Shown here in pieces: positions 44,062 to 54,713 of a stretch of 64,000 bases of DNA. The position numbers were made by a program, and so were the translations under genes. The notes below the pieces were generated by a model. It had not been told where the DNA came from, made no database searches, and saw only the letters and a program-made list of their open reading frames with translations. Location of the stretch: positions 52,731,812-52,795,811 of the forward strand of contig NC_089851.1 of assembly GCF_036373705.1 (NCBI RefSeq). Direction: 5' to 3'. This DNA is from Amia ocellicauda (lineage: Eukaryota > Chordata > Actinopteri > Amiiformes > Amiidae). Within the stretch, counting starts at the first letter, position 1, and every line of letters starts with the position of its first letter.

Positions 44062-44744
44062 ATGGACGATCTGCTGAAACAACTTGTTACTGCCAATCAG
44101 GCTCAACAGGAGACCAACCGCCTCCTGTTGGAAGAACAACAAAGATGTCAGCAGAAGATGGAGCTGGACATGCAGATGATGTCTGCTGAACTAGCTGTTG
44201 CCAAGGTCAACTTCCAAGCAGCCTCAGTCCCCATCGTTGCTACACGATCCCTCCAAAAAAATAACTCTGGCTGATGACGTGGAAGCCTTCCTGAAGACGT
44301 TCGAGCGGACGGCTGAGCGTGAAGGCTGGACGGAGGACAAGTGGGCCGGAATCCTTGCACCGTTCCTCTGTGGGGAAGCACAAAAAGCCTGCTCCGACTT
44401 GGAGGCTGCTGATGCCAATGACTATAAGAAATTAAAGAGAAATTCTTGCTCGGATAGGGGTCACCCCAGCGTTACGGGCTCAGCGGTTTCATGCTTGGAC
44501 ATTTCAAACTGAGCAAGCACCTCGATCGCAAATGTTTGACCACTTGGCCAAGAAATGGTTAGAACCGGCTAGCCTCAACCTGGGGGCTATGGTGGAACGA
44601 ACCGTGGTGGACCGGTTCATTAGGGGACTGCCTTATGAACTCAAAAAAATAATCCGCCAGTGCAGCCCTACCACAGCTGATGCGGTTGTGGACTTGGTGG
44701 AGCGATGTCACACCTCAAACGAACTGTTGAAGCCAGAGGATTGA
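44062..44744 (+). pseudogene. Gypsy gag with SCAN-like domain, two frameshifts
   Basis: Begins MDDLLKQLVTANQAQQETNR, a coiled coil. At an A7 run (about 44255) the frame shifts to KITLADDVEAFLKTFERTAE and REGWTEDKWAGILAPFLCGE. A second one-base loss near 44437 shifts to ARIGVTPALRAQRFHAWTFQ, then QMFDHLAKKWLEPASLNLGA and RFIRGLPYELKKIIRQCSPT. The block from RFHAWTFQ to TADAVVDLVERC has the pattern of a SCAN domain. From the literature, vertebrate SCAN domains derive from gag of Gmr1-like elements. The protein would form capsid-like dimers, but this copy is broken. Confidence 0.8.
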
Positions 44745-44850
44745 GAAACCTGGGGAGAAGAAGAACCCCAGCCCCCGCCCCTAAACTGGATGACCAGGAG
44801 CGATCACCAGCGCCAGGGAAGCAACACCCACCCAGAACCCCAGGGGACTA

Positions 44851-45369
44851 GTGGACAGAGATGGACAGGAATGTTTCATCTGTGGGGACAAAGGACATGT
44901 ATCATGGAACTGCCCCAAGAGAGAGGAACCCATGCAGGTGGGCATGGCCTCCACCAAACCCGGTCATGTGAGATCCACCCATGGGAGTTCCAGTAATGAA
45001 CCTCCCCGTCTCAGCCCGGTCAACATAGGGGGCCGCAGAGTTGATGCCCTGCTGGATTCAGGTAGCATGGTCACCTTGGTGATCCCTGACATCATGCCCA
45101 AAACCCAGAGGAAGCGGCTTGCTCCTATTTCAATCACCTGCATACATGGGGACATGAAAAGATACCCCTTTGCCCAAATGAGGATCTACACACCGAAAGG
45201 ACGATGCGTGATTTCCACCAGATCTGACCCAGTACTGTGGGAGATTTGGGACTGCCCAGATGGAAGACCTTACCCTTCAAAACGCCCGGCGGAATGTGCA
45301 GGTAATAAATGGGACGGCTGTGGACCCCACCCGACCACTTTCATATCCTCATTTCGCCATGCGCCCTAA
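44851..45369 (+). pseudogene. Nucleocapsid knuckle and protease
   Basis: CFICGDKGHVSWNCP is a CCHC knuckle (C-X2-C-X4-H-X4-C). About 45 residues later RRVDALLDSGSMVTLVIPDI carries a retropepsin active site as DSG, and ISITCIHGDMKRYPFAQMRI follows the flap region. After CVISTRSDP the family sequence ends and the frame passes, by a deletion, over the start of the integrase region. Confidence 0.8.
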
Positions 45370-46203
45370 CCTGTTGTATCAAATGACAAAGAAAAATAAT
45401 GTTGTCTATGCACAGCTCCTTGTACCCACCCCTTTCAGGCACACTGTTCTGAATCTCTCCCATAGCCACCTGCTTGGGGGACACCTGGGAAGAGCGAAAA
45501 CCCTGGAGAGGCTGCTGCAAAGATTCTTTTGGCCAGAGGTATATGCTGAGGTTATACGTTACTGTCAAAGCTGTCCAGAATGCCAGTGTACGGCCCCCAT
45601 GCCATCGTTCCGCAACCCTCTCATACCAATTCCGGTAATAGGCATGCCTTTTGAGAGAATAGGCATGGATTTAATTGGACCTTTACCCAAGTCGGCCAAA
45701 GGTTTCCAGCACATCCTGGTGGTAGTGGACTATGCCAAAAGGTACTCTGAGGCCATGCCTTTGCGTATGCCACCACAAAAAATATAGCCCAAGAGCTAAT
45801 CCAAATGTTTTCCAGAGTCGGGCTGCCCAAAGAAATTTTGGTACACCGTTCATGTCCAAGGTAATGAAAGATGTGTGCCATCTTCTCCGAATTAAGTCTT
45901 CACACTTCTGTTTACCATCAACAGACGGACGGTCTAGTGGAGCGGTTTAACAAAACGTTAAAAAGCATGCTGAGGAGGACGATGGAAAGGGATGGGCGTA
46001 ACTGGGATCAACTGCTCCCTTTTCTCATATTCACCATCTGGGAAGTACCCCAATCTTCCACAGGTTTTTCACCTTTTGAGCTTTTTTTTTCCCACAGATC
46101 GCGAGGCCTCCTCAACATCACAAAAGAAAACTGGGAACAGCAACCCTGCCCAGGGAAGGTCGCTATCACAGAGGAGGTAAGGAAAATGCTTGAGCTTGGT
46201 GTC
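45260..46203 (+). pseudogene. Integrase remnant running into the RT start
   Basis: The HHCC domain is clear: HSHLLGGHLGRAKTLERLLQ and YCQSCPECQ. The core starts with FERIGMDLIGPLPKSAKGFQ (first Asp) and HILVVVDYAKRYSEAMPLR. A stop at about 45785 and frame changes follow: the second Asp segment is lost near 45845, and VYHQQTDGLVERFNKTLKSM (catalytic Glu) resumes at 45910. After HRSRGLLNITKENWEQQPCP (46100-46160) the C-terminal integrase module is missing and the frame jumps to TEEVRKMLELGV, the RT N-terminus. Confidence 0.8.
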
Positions 46204-46395
46204 AGATGGCCTCTACCAAGCGGCTCGCGTCCGGCCACTGGGCTGGCCCCGTGTTCTCGCCCACCATGCACCTGCAACCAGGTAAGAGATCTGTGTTAGG
46301 AAGCATCCTTCACACCTCACAGTCACTACTTACAGGCACATACTCGTATTCATCTGCTTCTCGGCAGTGATTTAAAATGTGTCTTTATATCACAC

Positions 46396-46649
46396 CTCTT
46401 CAAGCTGTCCACTCCCGGAGCGACTGAAGACCTCCTCCCAGCTTTGAAGCGCCCCTGAGTCAGCCTGTCCTTGTGACGGGACGGGTACAAGAGGCGCTGC
46501 TTGTCTCCCTCGGGGAGCTGCTGCCACAGGTGTACCAGCTCCGCCACCTGGCGATTGGTCAGGAATGCCTGGGCTCTCAGGTCCACCAGACAGCTGGCCA
46601 ACTGCTGGACGTGCTGGAGCCCAGGAACGCCATCAGGGCCGCACGATTC
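46396..46649 (-). pseudogene. Exon of the unknown multicopy gene (HLWQQLPEGDK)
   Basis: The acceptor TTGTTTCAG/GAATCG (46650-46658) and donor AAGAG/GTGTGA are canonical. It encodes ESCGPDGVPGLQHVQQLASC, then LTNRQVAELVHLWQQLPEGD and HKDRLTQGRFKA. Open throughout. The next exon (from 46271) is cut off at 46204 by retroelement sequence. Confidence 0.65.
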
Positions 46650-46771
46650 CTGAAACAACAGGATACAGACGACAGTCAGTTACAGGACCATGTTCTGGCA
46701 ATAGCTATCATTCCAGGGTTTTGTGCACTACAATATAAGAGACGAGCTGAGCGCCATCACTGCCTCCTCAC

Positions 46772-47095
46772 CTCGGGATTAGCAACGGGGGGGCGTCTCC
46801 TGCAGCGCAGGGGGGCTCCATCTCGGGAGACGGGGGCAGTCGGGCCATTGACCGCGCAGGAGACGGGGGCAGTCGGGCCGTTGACCGCACAGGAGACGGG
46901 GGCAGTCGGGCAGGAGACGGGGCGAAGGGGTTGGAGATGGTGGGGTCATCGTCTTCCTCAAAGCCCTCGTCGTCACTCTCCTTCCTGTCTGAGTCTTGGC
47001 CAGCTGCCTCGTCCGGGACGTTGGGGTCGCTGTGCACACGTTGGAGCTCTTTCCCTGTCTGTGAGTACAGGTACTTGATCCCAATGAGCTCCCCT
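46772..47095 (-). pseudogene. Exon with acidic and RLPPSP-repeat region
   Basis: Encodes GELIGIKYLYSQTGKELQRV, an acidic stretch (ESDDEGFEEDDDP), and three tandem copies of a short proline-rich unit (RLPPSPxRS). At DNA level this is a ~39-bp minisatellite-like repeat of GGAGACGGGGGCAGTCGGGC. The donor is CCGAG/GTGAGG at 46770. The proline-rich repeat could vary in copy number between alleles. Confidence 0.6.
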
Positions 47096-49049
47096 TCAAC
47101 ACAATCATAACAGAAGCATGGGTTCACCGCTTTTATTATTTTCATAACACTGCTAAAGAGCACCTTACAAATCAACCCCCCACACTGACACGCTCACTGA
47201 CGCGTGTACACGCCTGACTTCACGAACCCCTCCGACAGGTCCCTGGCCAGCACCTTCTGGCTCAGGTTGCCCAGGGCGTTCTGCAAGGAGCCACTGTAGG
47301 AGCACAGAAGCTTGCCAGCATCCTCCATGGCCGCCACTGCACGGTCCGCGTTCCACCTCACCAGGCCCTCCAGCAGAAATGCCAGGAAGTGCACATCGCT
47401 GGCACTGGTGCCTGAGCAGAGCAGGAGGAAACAGAAACACACACTTCAATACAGTTCAAAATATACTCTTCACAAAGCCATAGTATATAAATATACACGT
47501 ACTGTAACAATTACAGAAAAAAAAACTAGTCTACTGATCCACTGGGTTCAAAAAGCATAATAGAATCTGGCGTCTTTATTTGCGGTGCAGCTGGCACTAA
47601 CCTGGGATGAAAAGGGCCAGGTGGAGGTGGAAAGACTCCAAGGAGATCGATCCACAGGCGCAGCGGTATACTGGCAGCAGCACACCCCCCTTCCGCAGCT
47701 GCCCTGTCTGGGTATACAGCTGCACCCCCTCGGGGTCCTGAATGCAGGCGAGGTGGGGCCGCTGTGTCTTCCAGATGGCCTGGATCTGCTTGTGGTCCAG
47801 CAGCGGCACGCCCATGGTGTCCAGCCCCCTCCTGCTGTCAAAAATGTCCAGCAGCTCCTGGATGAGCCGCTCCGTATCCTGTGCCCCCCGGCCACCTTCG
47901 ACCGTCCAGCCACAGAGCAGCAGTCCCAGTCCACATACAGGATCTGAGGGGGAGCCTCTCCGGCCAAGCGGTACCACTCCACCAGCCCAGCAGCCATGGG
48001 CTGCAGCCCCTCACCCTCTCCGCATGTTAGCACCGAGTTCAGGACCTGCCCGAACTCATTGCCGACGTTGGTGGCCCACGCTGCCGTGCCAGTGGCTGCT
48101 CCTGCGAGCTTCCTGGTCAACTGAAAAATGTATGAGACACATTAAGTTATTAGGTCTTTAATTGTAATGCATTCAGCTGAGCGGCACCACGATGCACCAA
48201 GTGGCCGCTGAGACCGCAGCACAAAAAATCTGACTGACGATACTCACCTTCTTTGTCGAGTCCAGTTTTAAAATGGACCCGAACACAGACGTGACCTGGG
48301 CCTTTACCTCGGCCAGCTGCCCTAGCACGTCGAGGTCATACACTGCCAGCAGCCACTTGGGTCCAGGCACCGGTGGCATGGGTGGCGGTGGCCGGAAGCT
48401 CGGGACTACAGGTGCAGAGGTCACAAAGGGCTCGCAGTCTGCGAGGTACCGCAGGGTTTTTACGCTGCCACGCCTCGCTGTGCTGCTCCTGCAGCTGTTT
48501 GCACAGCCGGGTGGCGCTGTTCCCCAGGGTGTGCTCCCTCATGAGACTCAGCACCGTGTAGTCGCAGGACAGCCTGCCCAAGACACAGCAGTACAGCAGT
48601 TAGAGTTCAGGAAACATTTCAGCAGAGAGGGAGGGGGGGAGGGAAAGCACAGATGCTGTGTGGTGAATTGTCTCCATACGGGTAGGTGAGGATGGCCGGG
48701 AACTGGCTCCGATGAGCCACATCCAGCTGCTGCAGCACATCTCCGGACCAGCCTGCGTACTTCTTTGAGCCTGTGTCCCTCACACTGGGGCTGGATGCAG
48801 GTGAGCTTCACAGCCCAAATGCGGTAGGGCATCCACAGGAACAGCGGCCGAGCGAAGTGCAGGCTGGGAGAGGCCGGGGGCTGCCGATACACCGGGCAGG
48901 GCTAGGGAGGGAACAACCACAGACGCAGGTCCGAGGTCAGCTCCAGCTTCCCAAACCTGCTCCTAGTGAACAGGGCCTTGGAGACCCACTGCAGCTGCTC
49001 AGCGGGCAGCGTCTGCTTCCAGCCCTCAGGAAGCAGGACCTGCAGAAAC

Positions 49050-49054
49050 ACAGG

Positions 49055-49086
<32 letters not shown>

Positions 49087-49180
49087 GTGACAGGAGTTGC
49101 CAGGACACTACGGATACTGCACCCAGATTTAACAAACACACAAAGACACACTCACACACACACACACACACACACCACTC
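49050..49180. repeat. (ACAG)n and (CA)n microsatellites
   Basis: ACAG repeats at about 49056-49087 and CA repeats at about 49149-49174, in introns of the unknown gene. A degenerate repeat of CATGCCACTACATCAC lies at 49410-49490. Confidence 0.9.
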
Positions 49181-51119
49181 TTACCCCCACCAGGCTGCTC
49201 CGCTGAACCGAGCGGTGTCGGCTGCTGAGCTGAGCTAGCCATGGCCGCTGCCCCCGGCTCCTGCACTGAAGACACTAGAGATAAAACGGGAGATTCAAAA
49301 TCTCGCAACAACAGAGATGTAACTAATGGTGAAATTATCCAAATCTATGTTAATTCCAAGGTGACTAGGTCTATGAAGCCTTATCATTCAATCAACCATG
49401 TTACTGTGCCACTACATCATATCACACCATGCCACTACATCACGCCATGCCACTACACTATATCACAGCGTGCCACTCCACATGCACAGCACACACGGTG
49501 AGGATGCAACGCATAGCAAACATGCAGCTCAGCGCATAAAGCCAGGGGTCACAGATACTTGGGGGTGTCGAGGCAGGGCAGACGAGGTGACTGTAAAGCG
49601 ATATGTAGCCAAAGCACCGTGTGGACCCCGGGTCCATCTCACTTACCTTACACTGGGAGATCCATCCATCTTAAGCTAACAAAATACAACAATACAAGTT
49701 AGTTTGTGCCAAATGGCAAGAACTCCATCTTGAACCTGAAATGACTGACATTTAGACATGTATTGAAATAGGCTGATATTTGTAACAGCTGCGTGAAGAC
49801 TTACGCGGGGGGGCCATGTCCTCCACAGCTGCCAGCAGCTCAGCGTCAGTGAGTGCATCGTTGCTGAAGGCCAGTGACGGGCGCTCCTTCCTGGACACCG
49901 TTGGAAGGAGGAGTAAACGTGCGCTGTAACGGTGGGCATTTGGTACAGGGGTCATGGTAACTGGTGTATTTTGTTTTTGAAATCACAAAATGTGTGCGAT
50001 TATCGTGTGTTTGCCGTCGGTCTGTTTTAAGTGTGAACTTTAAATTGTGTGATAGCCCTGGTATAACTGTTTACCTAATTGCTGCCTTAATAAACTACAA
50101 TTAATTCTAATTGCTCAAATCACACACTTCCACAAAATGAACCTTTTGCCACTGGAGCTCTGGACTTGGTGGCAGACGAGGAGAAGGTGGGAGTCGACTG
50201 CGAGGCACTCGTCCTGGGAGGCTGGCAGGGTGCAGGCACCGAGGGTGTGGGCTGGGAGGAGGCAGGCTGTGCTGCTGGCTTCTGGGCCTGTGACTCCCTG
50301 TCCCGCCGCAGGATGTATGCCAGGAATTTGGCCATCTGCGTTCCGGGCTGGGGAGTCTGCCTCCTTATCCATCTCACATACCTGTAATAAACCCAGGTTC
50401 TCTGTCTAACTACAACTACACTGACTATACAACTGCAGGCCAGGGTGCTCTTAATTCCCTGAAACATACATAAACTAGAGTAGGCAATAGTTATTAGAAT
50501 AGATTAATACACACCCTCTCCTCTCCTTGTCTGTGGCCTCGTAGAGCTCCTGCCAGGTCTGGCCCTTGTGGGCCCCGAAGCCCACCACCTGCTGGTCCTC
50601 CCGGCCACTCTGGGACGCCATGGCGCGGGTGGCATTCCTGGCCCTCCGGTCACCCACAGCGATGGTGACTTTTGGGAAGCCACAGGCGTAGCTGGCCAGC
50701 GCGTCCTTGTTGGCCATGTACACCGTGTCAGACATGTCCATCTCCCGCTCCTTCTGATGAGCGGCCACGAGAGACACGGCGTACCCACCGTCGTTCTCCA
50801 GGATCCACTTGAATGTCTGACCCCGGTACCTGCCAAACTGCAGGGTACTCTGGCTGAGTACCAGTTTGGCGTTCCCGGGGTCACCCCCCTGAGACAGGAT
50901 GCGGGCCACAGCATCCTTCCGGACTCAAGAGGTGTGAGGGGGACAAATGGATCGCTGGAGGACTTGGTGGCAGACGCGACGCTTTTAGCTTCAGTTGTGG
51001 CTTGCAGGACCAGCAGGGAGCTGAACTGTGGGGTGGCCTTCATGTTCCTGTACAGCAGGTACAAATAGTCAGGAAGTCACTGACAAACAATATTGAATAA
51101 GGAGATCATTACAATTAGT

Positions 51120-51151
51120 ATGTTTTATTATTATTATGAATAGTAATAATA

Positions 51152-51187
<36 letters not shown>

Positions 51188-51577
51188 TTAAAAAATAACA
51201 ATACTTTCAATTAAATGACAACAAATAATACAAGATATGTTATAATTCATCATATACCTTGTATCACTGCTACAATTATTCGTATTATGATTCGTACTAG
51301 TACTATTATCATCATCCTCATTATTATTACTATTATTATGATGATGATGATGTGACGCAGTGAAACGTTACACGATTTTTTCTGTTTTATGTTTCAATGC
51401 AGCACATACTACTACTACTAAATAGTATTTTAATACCATTATTAATACTATTATGATGATGATGTGACACAATGACTAATAATAATAATAATAATAATAA
51501 TATCGTCTCCGGCTTCCCCACGACCCTCACCAGGATAAGCAGTTTCGAAAATGAATGGATGGATGGATGGATGGATG

Positions 51578-51632
<55 letters not shown>

Positions 51633-51660
51633 CATTATTATTAATACTATTCTTATTCTT
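51120..51660. repeat. Microsatellite-rich segment with a retroposon tail
   Basis: (AAT)n runs occur at 51157-51186, 51478-51500 and 51581-51632. Between them, at about 51500-51580, TTCCCCACGACCCTCACCAG and GGATAAGCAGTTTCGAAAAT followed by (ATGG)n is the typical 3' tail of an abundant fish retroposon. The phrase GTGACGCAGTGAAACGT occurs at 51352 and 51669, so part of the segment is duplicated. Confidence 0.75.
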
Positions 51661-52320
51661 ATCATTATGTGACGCAGTGAAACGTATCTTTGACTTTTTT
51701 ACGGTTCAAAACACTTCTCTCTCAACAGTATAGAAGACACATACCTTACACAAAACACCAGGGTTATTATCAAATGTATAAAAAGCATGAAATAACACCG
51801 CAAACACAGCAGGTCATATAAACAGATCGTATTAACACATTAATCGACAGACCGATTGATCAATTAAGAAAATGCTTACTTACGTGGATCGATAGCAAAA
51901 AATAAAATAATAGGAAGGAAGGAAGGAAGGAAGGAAAGAAGGAGGGAGGGAGGGAGGGATGGAGGGAGGCATAGATAGAAAAATAGATCGATAGATAAAG
52001 ATAAAGCTAGATTGATAGAATATATATATAGATAGAGACAGAGAGAGAGATATTGATGTCTGTCTGTATGTCTGTCTGTATGTCTCAAAGATTCTTTTCA
52101 CTCCCTAGGCAACGTCTGACAAAACACGTATTTACTATTAGAAGTCCACCCGCAAAGCCCGCCTCTCCGGGTCATGTAGCCAACCAGCTGAAAGAAAACA
52201 CATTGAGTGGCGTGGGAAATCGGGGGTTGTTCCAGCGGCAATTGTAAGCAATCCATGCAGGCTGAGGCTGCCAATTTCAGTGGAATTTTAGAAAAAGCAG
52301 TCGTTCCCATTGGTTACATT
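51660..52320. repeat. Unassigned DNA with (GGAA)n, (GGGA)n and (GATA)-type repeats
   Basis: GGAA repeats at 51914-51937 and GGGA repeats at 51942-51957 are followed by GATA/GATC-type and GTCT-type runs to about 52083. 52100-52320 shows no coding signal. Confidence 0.8.
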
Positions 52321-52330
52321 TTAGTATGTC

Positions 52331-52399
52331 GATACAGAGCACATTCAGCCTATCTGGGCGCAAGGATGACACGCAAATTCTTGAAGCGTTCCATATTTT
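52331..52399 (+). pseudogene. U6 snRNA relic (3' half)
   Basis: CGCAAGGATGACACGCAAAT then TCTTGAAGCGTTCCATATTTT (52359-52399) is the 3' half of U6 with one change (TTC-T-TGAAG for TTCGTGAAG). Upstream, GATACAGAG at 52331 fits U6, but the centre is scrambled and the 5' stem is absent in this orientation. The reverse strand of 52305-52330 reads ACATACTAAAAT and GGGAACGA, resembling the U6 5' part in inverted order. It is not functional as it stands. Confidence 0.7.
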
Positions 52400-52841
52400 G
52401 GTCAGGTTCTCCGCAGCGCGCCGGTTCCCCTTGGCATCGCGGACATCTGGTGCTTGCGTCGCGGGCGGTTTGTCGCACTGGGCAGCTCTCCCTCTCGCGC
52501 CCGTGCTCGGTGGCGTTGAGTCCTCTCGCACTCCTGCGTCGCAGCGGATCTATCGACCCCTTTCGATGCGGGCGAATTTTCCCGCCGTTTTTTCCTTTTT
52601 TTTTTTTTTTTGGGGGGGGGGGGGGCGTGCAGACGACCGATTGTCATTTCTCACTACTTCTTTCTTAGCAGACACCCTGGGCTCAGGGTGAAAAGGGTCA
52701 CATGCATATGAGATGTTTGGGCAATGCGAGTTCTCGACTACAAATCCGAATTTTCGAGGTTTTCTCCTTGTCTTCATGCAATTCCAACGGCTTGACATTT
52801 GGGAGCTCGTCCAAAACCGACGTCAAACCATAAGCACGGCT
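52400..52841. other. GC-rich unassigned DNA with T and G homopolymers
   Basis: 52400-52590 is GC-rich with many CG dinucleotides. A T15 run (about 52594-52610) and a G13 run (about 52612-52624) follow. The ORFs here are by-products of these runs. No family recognised. Confidence 0.5.
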
Positions 52842-52930
52842 TCCTTCGAGCCGGAATTGAACCAGCGACCTAAGGATGCCCGCTGCCTGAAACCTACAGT
52901 CCTCCGCTCTACCAACTGAGCTATCGAAGG
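52842..52930 (-). tRNA. tRNA-Tyr (GTA) with intron
   Basis: The minus strand starts CCTTCGATAGCTCAGTTGGT (acceptor strand, A box), then GAGCGGAGGACTGTAG with anticodon GTA. An intron of about 16 nt (GTTTCAGGCAGCGGGC) sits one base after the anticodon, and ATCCTTAGGTCGCTGGTTCA with the B box and GGCTCGAAGGA complete the molecule. The acceptor stem pairs CCTTCGA with TCGAAGG. The discriminator is A. One T-loop change (GGTTCAATTCC for GGTTCGATTCC) is tolerable. The first TTTT terminator lies about 25 nt downstream. All eukaryotic tRNA-Tyr genes carry such introns. Probably functional. Confidence 0.93.
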
Positions 52931-52939
52931 AAAGCCTCT

Positions 52940-53926
52940 CACCACCTTCTCCTGGCAGTCTCAGTGGCCGTGCAAAGCCAAGAAGCACCGTGGCTTGGCT
53001 CAGTGGTTTTCAACCCGTGTGCCTTGAGGACTACCCAATTGTGTCTTGAGATTTTTATCCCCTCAAAAATATTATGTCATTTCGTTAGGTCAACTTCATG
53101 AATCTTGTATCAAATCAAACTTATTCAAATTTGTGAAAATGTTACATTTATACATCACCTGTAGAAAGCGTTTCATAACTGAAATGTTGTGTTTGCCGGA
53201 CTGAACGCACACCTACACTGAGTTGCAGTGCTATCAGTGGTACTGAAAGGCAATTGATGAAAGGGACAGATGGTGAATTCCTTTTTATCTTGCACTCTGC
53301 TTGTCCTTTTTCTAAGTTGGACTGGTGAACGAAATCTATTTTATCAATATTATTCAATGTGTTTGTTCTTGCCCTTTTGGTAGGCTTATTTTTTTGATAC
53401 TGTAACGGAGATGGAGAGGCAGCACCACCCCTCTCGATTAATATGCGGCCATCTCCGTAGGGGCTGCTGGGAGATAAGAGAAAGGACTGTAAAGAGTGAA
53501 TTGAGGGCCTGTTCATTGTTATGTATTGATTGTGTACTGTACCGTTGTGTACTGTTGTTGGATGTCTCCTGTTCCTCTAAGTCTCATTTGGCTTTGGTTT
53601 CCCCCCTCTTTGATGAATAATCGGGCTCTAAATAGCCCCGGCGTTTCTCCTGCAGTTCTTCGTTCTTTCCACTGCTAGCGCTGCCTTTGTGAAGGCGGAT
53701 GGTGCTTGTGAGAAGTCAACAGCGTGTCCACCGAAAAGGGTGTCTGACTCCTGGTTTTGGATCCGGAAGGGTTGATAACAAACCGAAACGATTACAATAT
53801 GATACTGCATAGATTTACTGTGGATATGTATTGTGATCGTGCTCGGCTCAGGTGTGCGTTCAGTCCGAACACAAAACATTTCGGTCGCGAAACGTCTAAT
53901 CAAATCGAATAAAACGGCGGGGATAG
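52940..53926. other. Unassigned DNA
   Basis: No coding, RNA or repeat family recognised. Confidence 0.4.
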
Positions 53927-54126
53927 CATGTTTGATCTGTGTGCTATTGTTTTTAAACAATTGTAATGCCCTTTGTAACGTTTAACCACTTCGTTGAATA
54001 GAGCTTGTTATAGGATATTGTGAACTCATGTTTGATCCGTGTGCTATTGTTTTTCAACAATTGTAATGCCCTTTGTAACGTTTAACCGTTTCGTTGAATA
54101 GAGCTTGTTATAGGATATTGTGAACT
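53927..54126. repeat. 100-bp tandem duplication
   Basis: Two adjacent 100-bp copies start CATGTTTGATCTGTGTGCTA (53927) and CATGTTTGATCCGTGTGCTA (54027) and end TTATAGGATATTGTGAACT. They differ at about four positions. 54127-54680 has no recognised feature. Confidence 0.9.
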
Positions 54127-54684
54127 GAACCTATTTCGCTGTGAATTTATATTTACTGCGAATAGTTTATTGTGTCTGGTCTTGGTCTGTCTGCACTAAA
54201 TAAATGATTTGTATCAAGTAATTATTTAGTTTGTCTGTCTACTTTTTTACCTAACCACTAAAGGTCACTCCTTGCACTTCATACATTTGCCCTTTTAATT
54301 ACTCCCTTACTGACATACTTTAACATGCAATGTGCAATGTGTCATAATAGTTTTAGCACCCTGTTGCCATTCAGGTGAGACAATACCTAGTAAATCCTCA
54401 TTTTTTTTCAAGTTGGTGCGCCGCGAAGGTTTTTGGTCTCAGCAAAGTGTGCGGTGGAATTACAACGCTTGGGAACCACTGGCTTGGCTTGTTGGGCATC
54501 CAGGTATGCACTGAGATTACGATCGGCACGATGATTGTCGTTCTCAGGAGAATTGTGTTTCTTTGCTGATCACGTTCTCTGTCGCTTTTTACACAGTTCT
54601 TACAAGTGGCACATTGGGGATGAGGAGCAGGGCATGCTGACACGCATAGCTGTGGACTTCTGCATGGCATGGGGCCACAGGTCA

Positions 54685-54713
54685 TTAGGGTTAGGGTTAG
54701 GGTTAGGGTTAGG
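54685..54713 (+). repeat. Interstitial telomere-type repeat (TTAGGG)
   Basis: Four to five perfect TTAGGG units. The following 54720-55185 is rich in GGGTT/GGGATT-like words (for example GGTTAGGTTTAGGGATTGGG near 55118), suggesting decayed telomeric repeats between this tract and the next. Confidence 0.85.

Larger units (their letters stand above)
43265..46203 (+). mobile_element. Gmr1-like gypsy element with SCAN-like gag, 3'-truncated
   Basis: A 741-bp 5' LTR (43265-44005) is followed by gag, protease, integrase and the first codons of an RT remnant. There is no 3' LTR: the element ends near 46203 in an exon of another gene. Protease is followed directly by the integrase HHCC domain with no RT between them, and the RT N-terminal phrase EEVRKMLELGV comes after integrase at about 46165-46200. 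This supports a PR-IN-RT order. Frameshifts and at least two internal deletions are visible. Confidence 0.8.
46204..51045 (-). pseudogene. Multi-exon gene of an uncharacterised multicopy fish family, truncated and deleted
   Basis: At least ten minus-strand exon blocks with plausible splice sites follow, in order, a protein I recall only as 'uncharacterised' in many fish and cnidarian genomes (from memory, linked to DUF6729; unverified). The order is MKATPQFSSLLVLQATTEAK (51045), LQFGRYRGQTFKWILENDGG (50830), VRWIRRQTPQPGTQMAKFLA (50380), FSNDALTDAELLAAVEDMA (49875), LLPEGWKQTLPAEQLQWVSK (49035), SLHFARPLFLWMPYRIWAVK (48865), DYTVLSLMREHTLGNSATRL (48560), FGSILKLDSTKK (48290), NVGNEFGQVLNSVLTCGEGE (48070), SISLESFHLHLALFIPG (47660), DVHFLAFLLEGLVRWNADRA (47400), GELIGIKYLYSQTGKELQRV (47090), FLTNRQVAELVHLWQQLPEG (46560) and VGENTGPAQWPDASRLVEAI (46270). 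Frame breaks occur near 50920, 48765 and 47910. The 3' end is cut by the gypsy element. Function unknown. Confidence 0.65.

Noticed and set aside
46473..47078. Plus-strand 201-codon ORF
   Set aside because: Antisense shadow of the GC-rich minus-strand exons and their repeat.
50568..51068. Plus-strand 166-codon ORF
   Set aside because: Opposite strand of the LQFGRYRGQTF exon, which has family similarity; the plus reading has none.
52402..52691. GC-rich ORFs near 52.5 kb
   Set aside because: Composition effect of CG-rich DNA and homopolymers.
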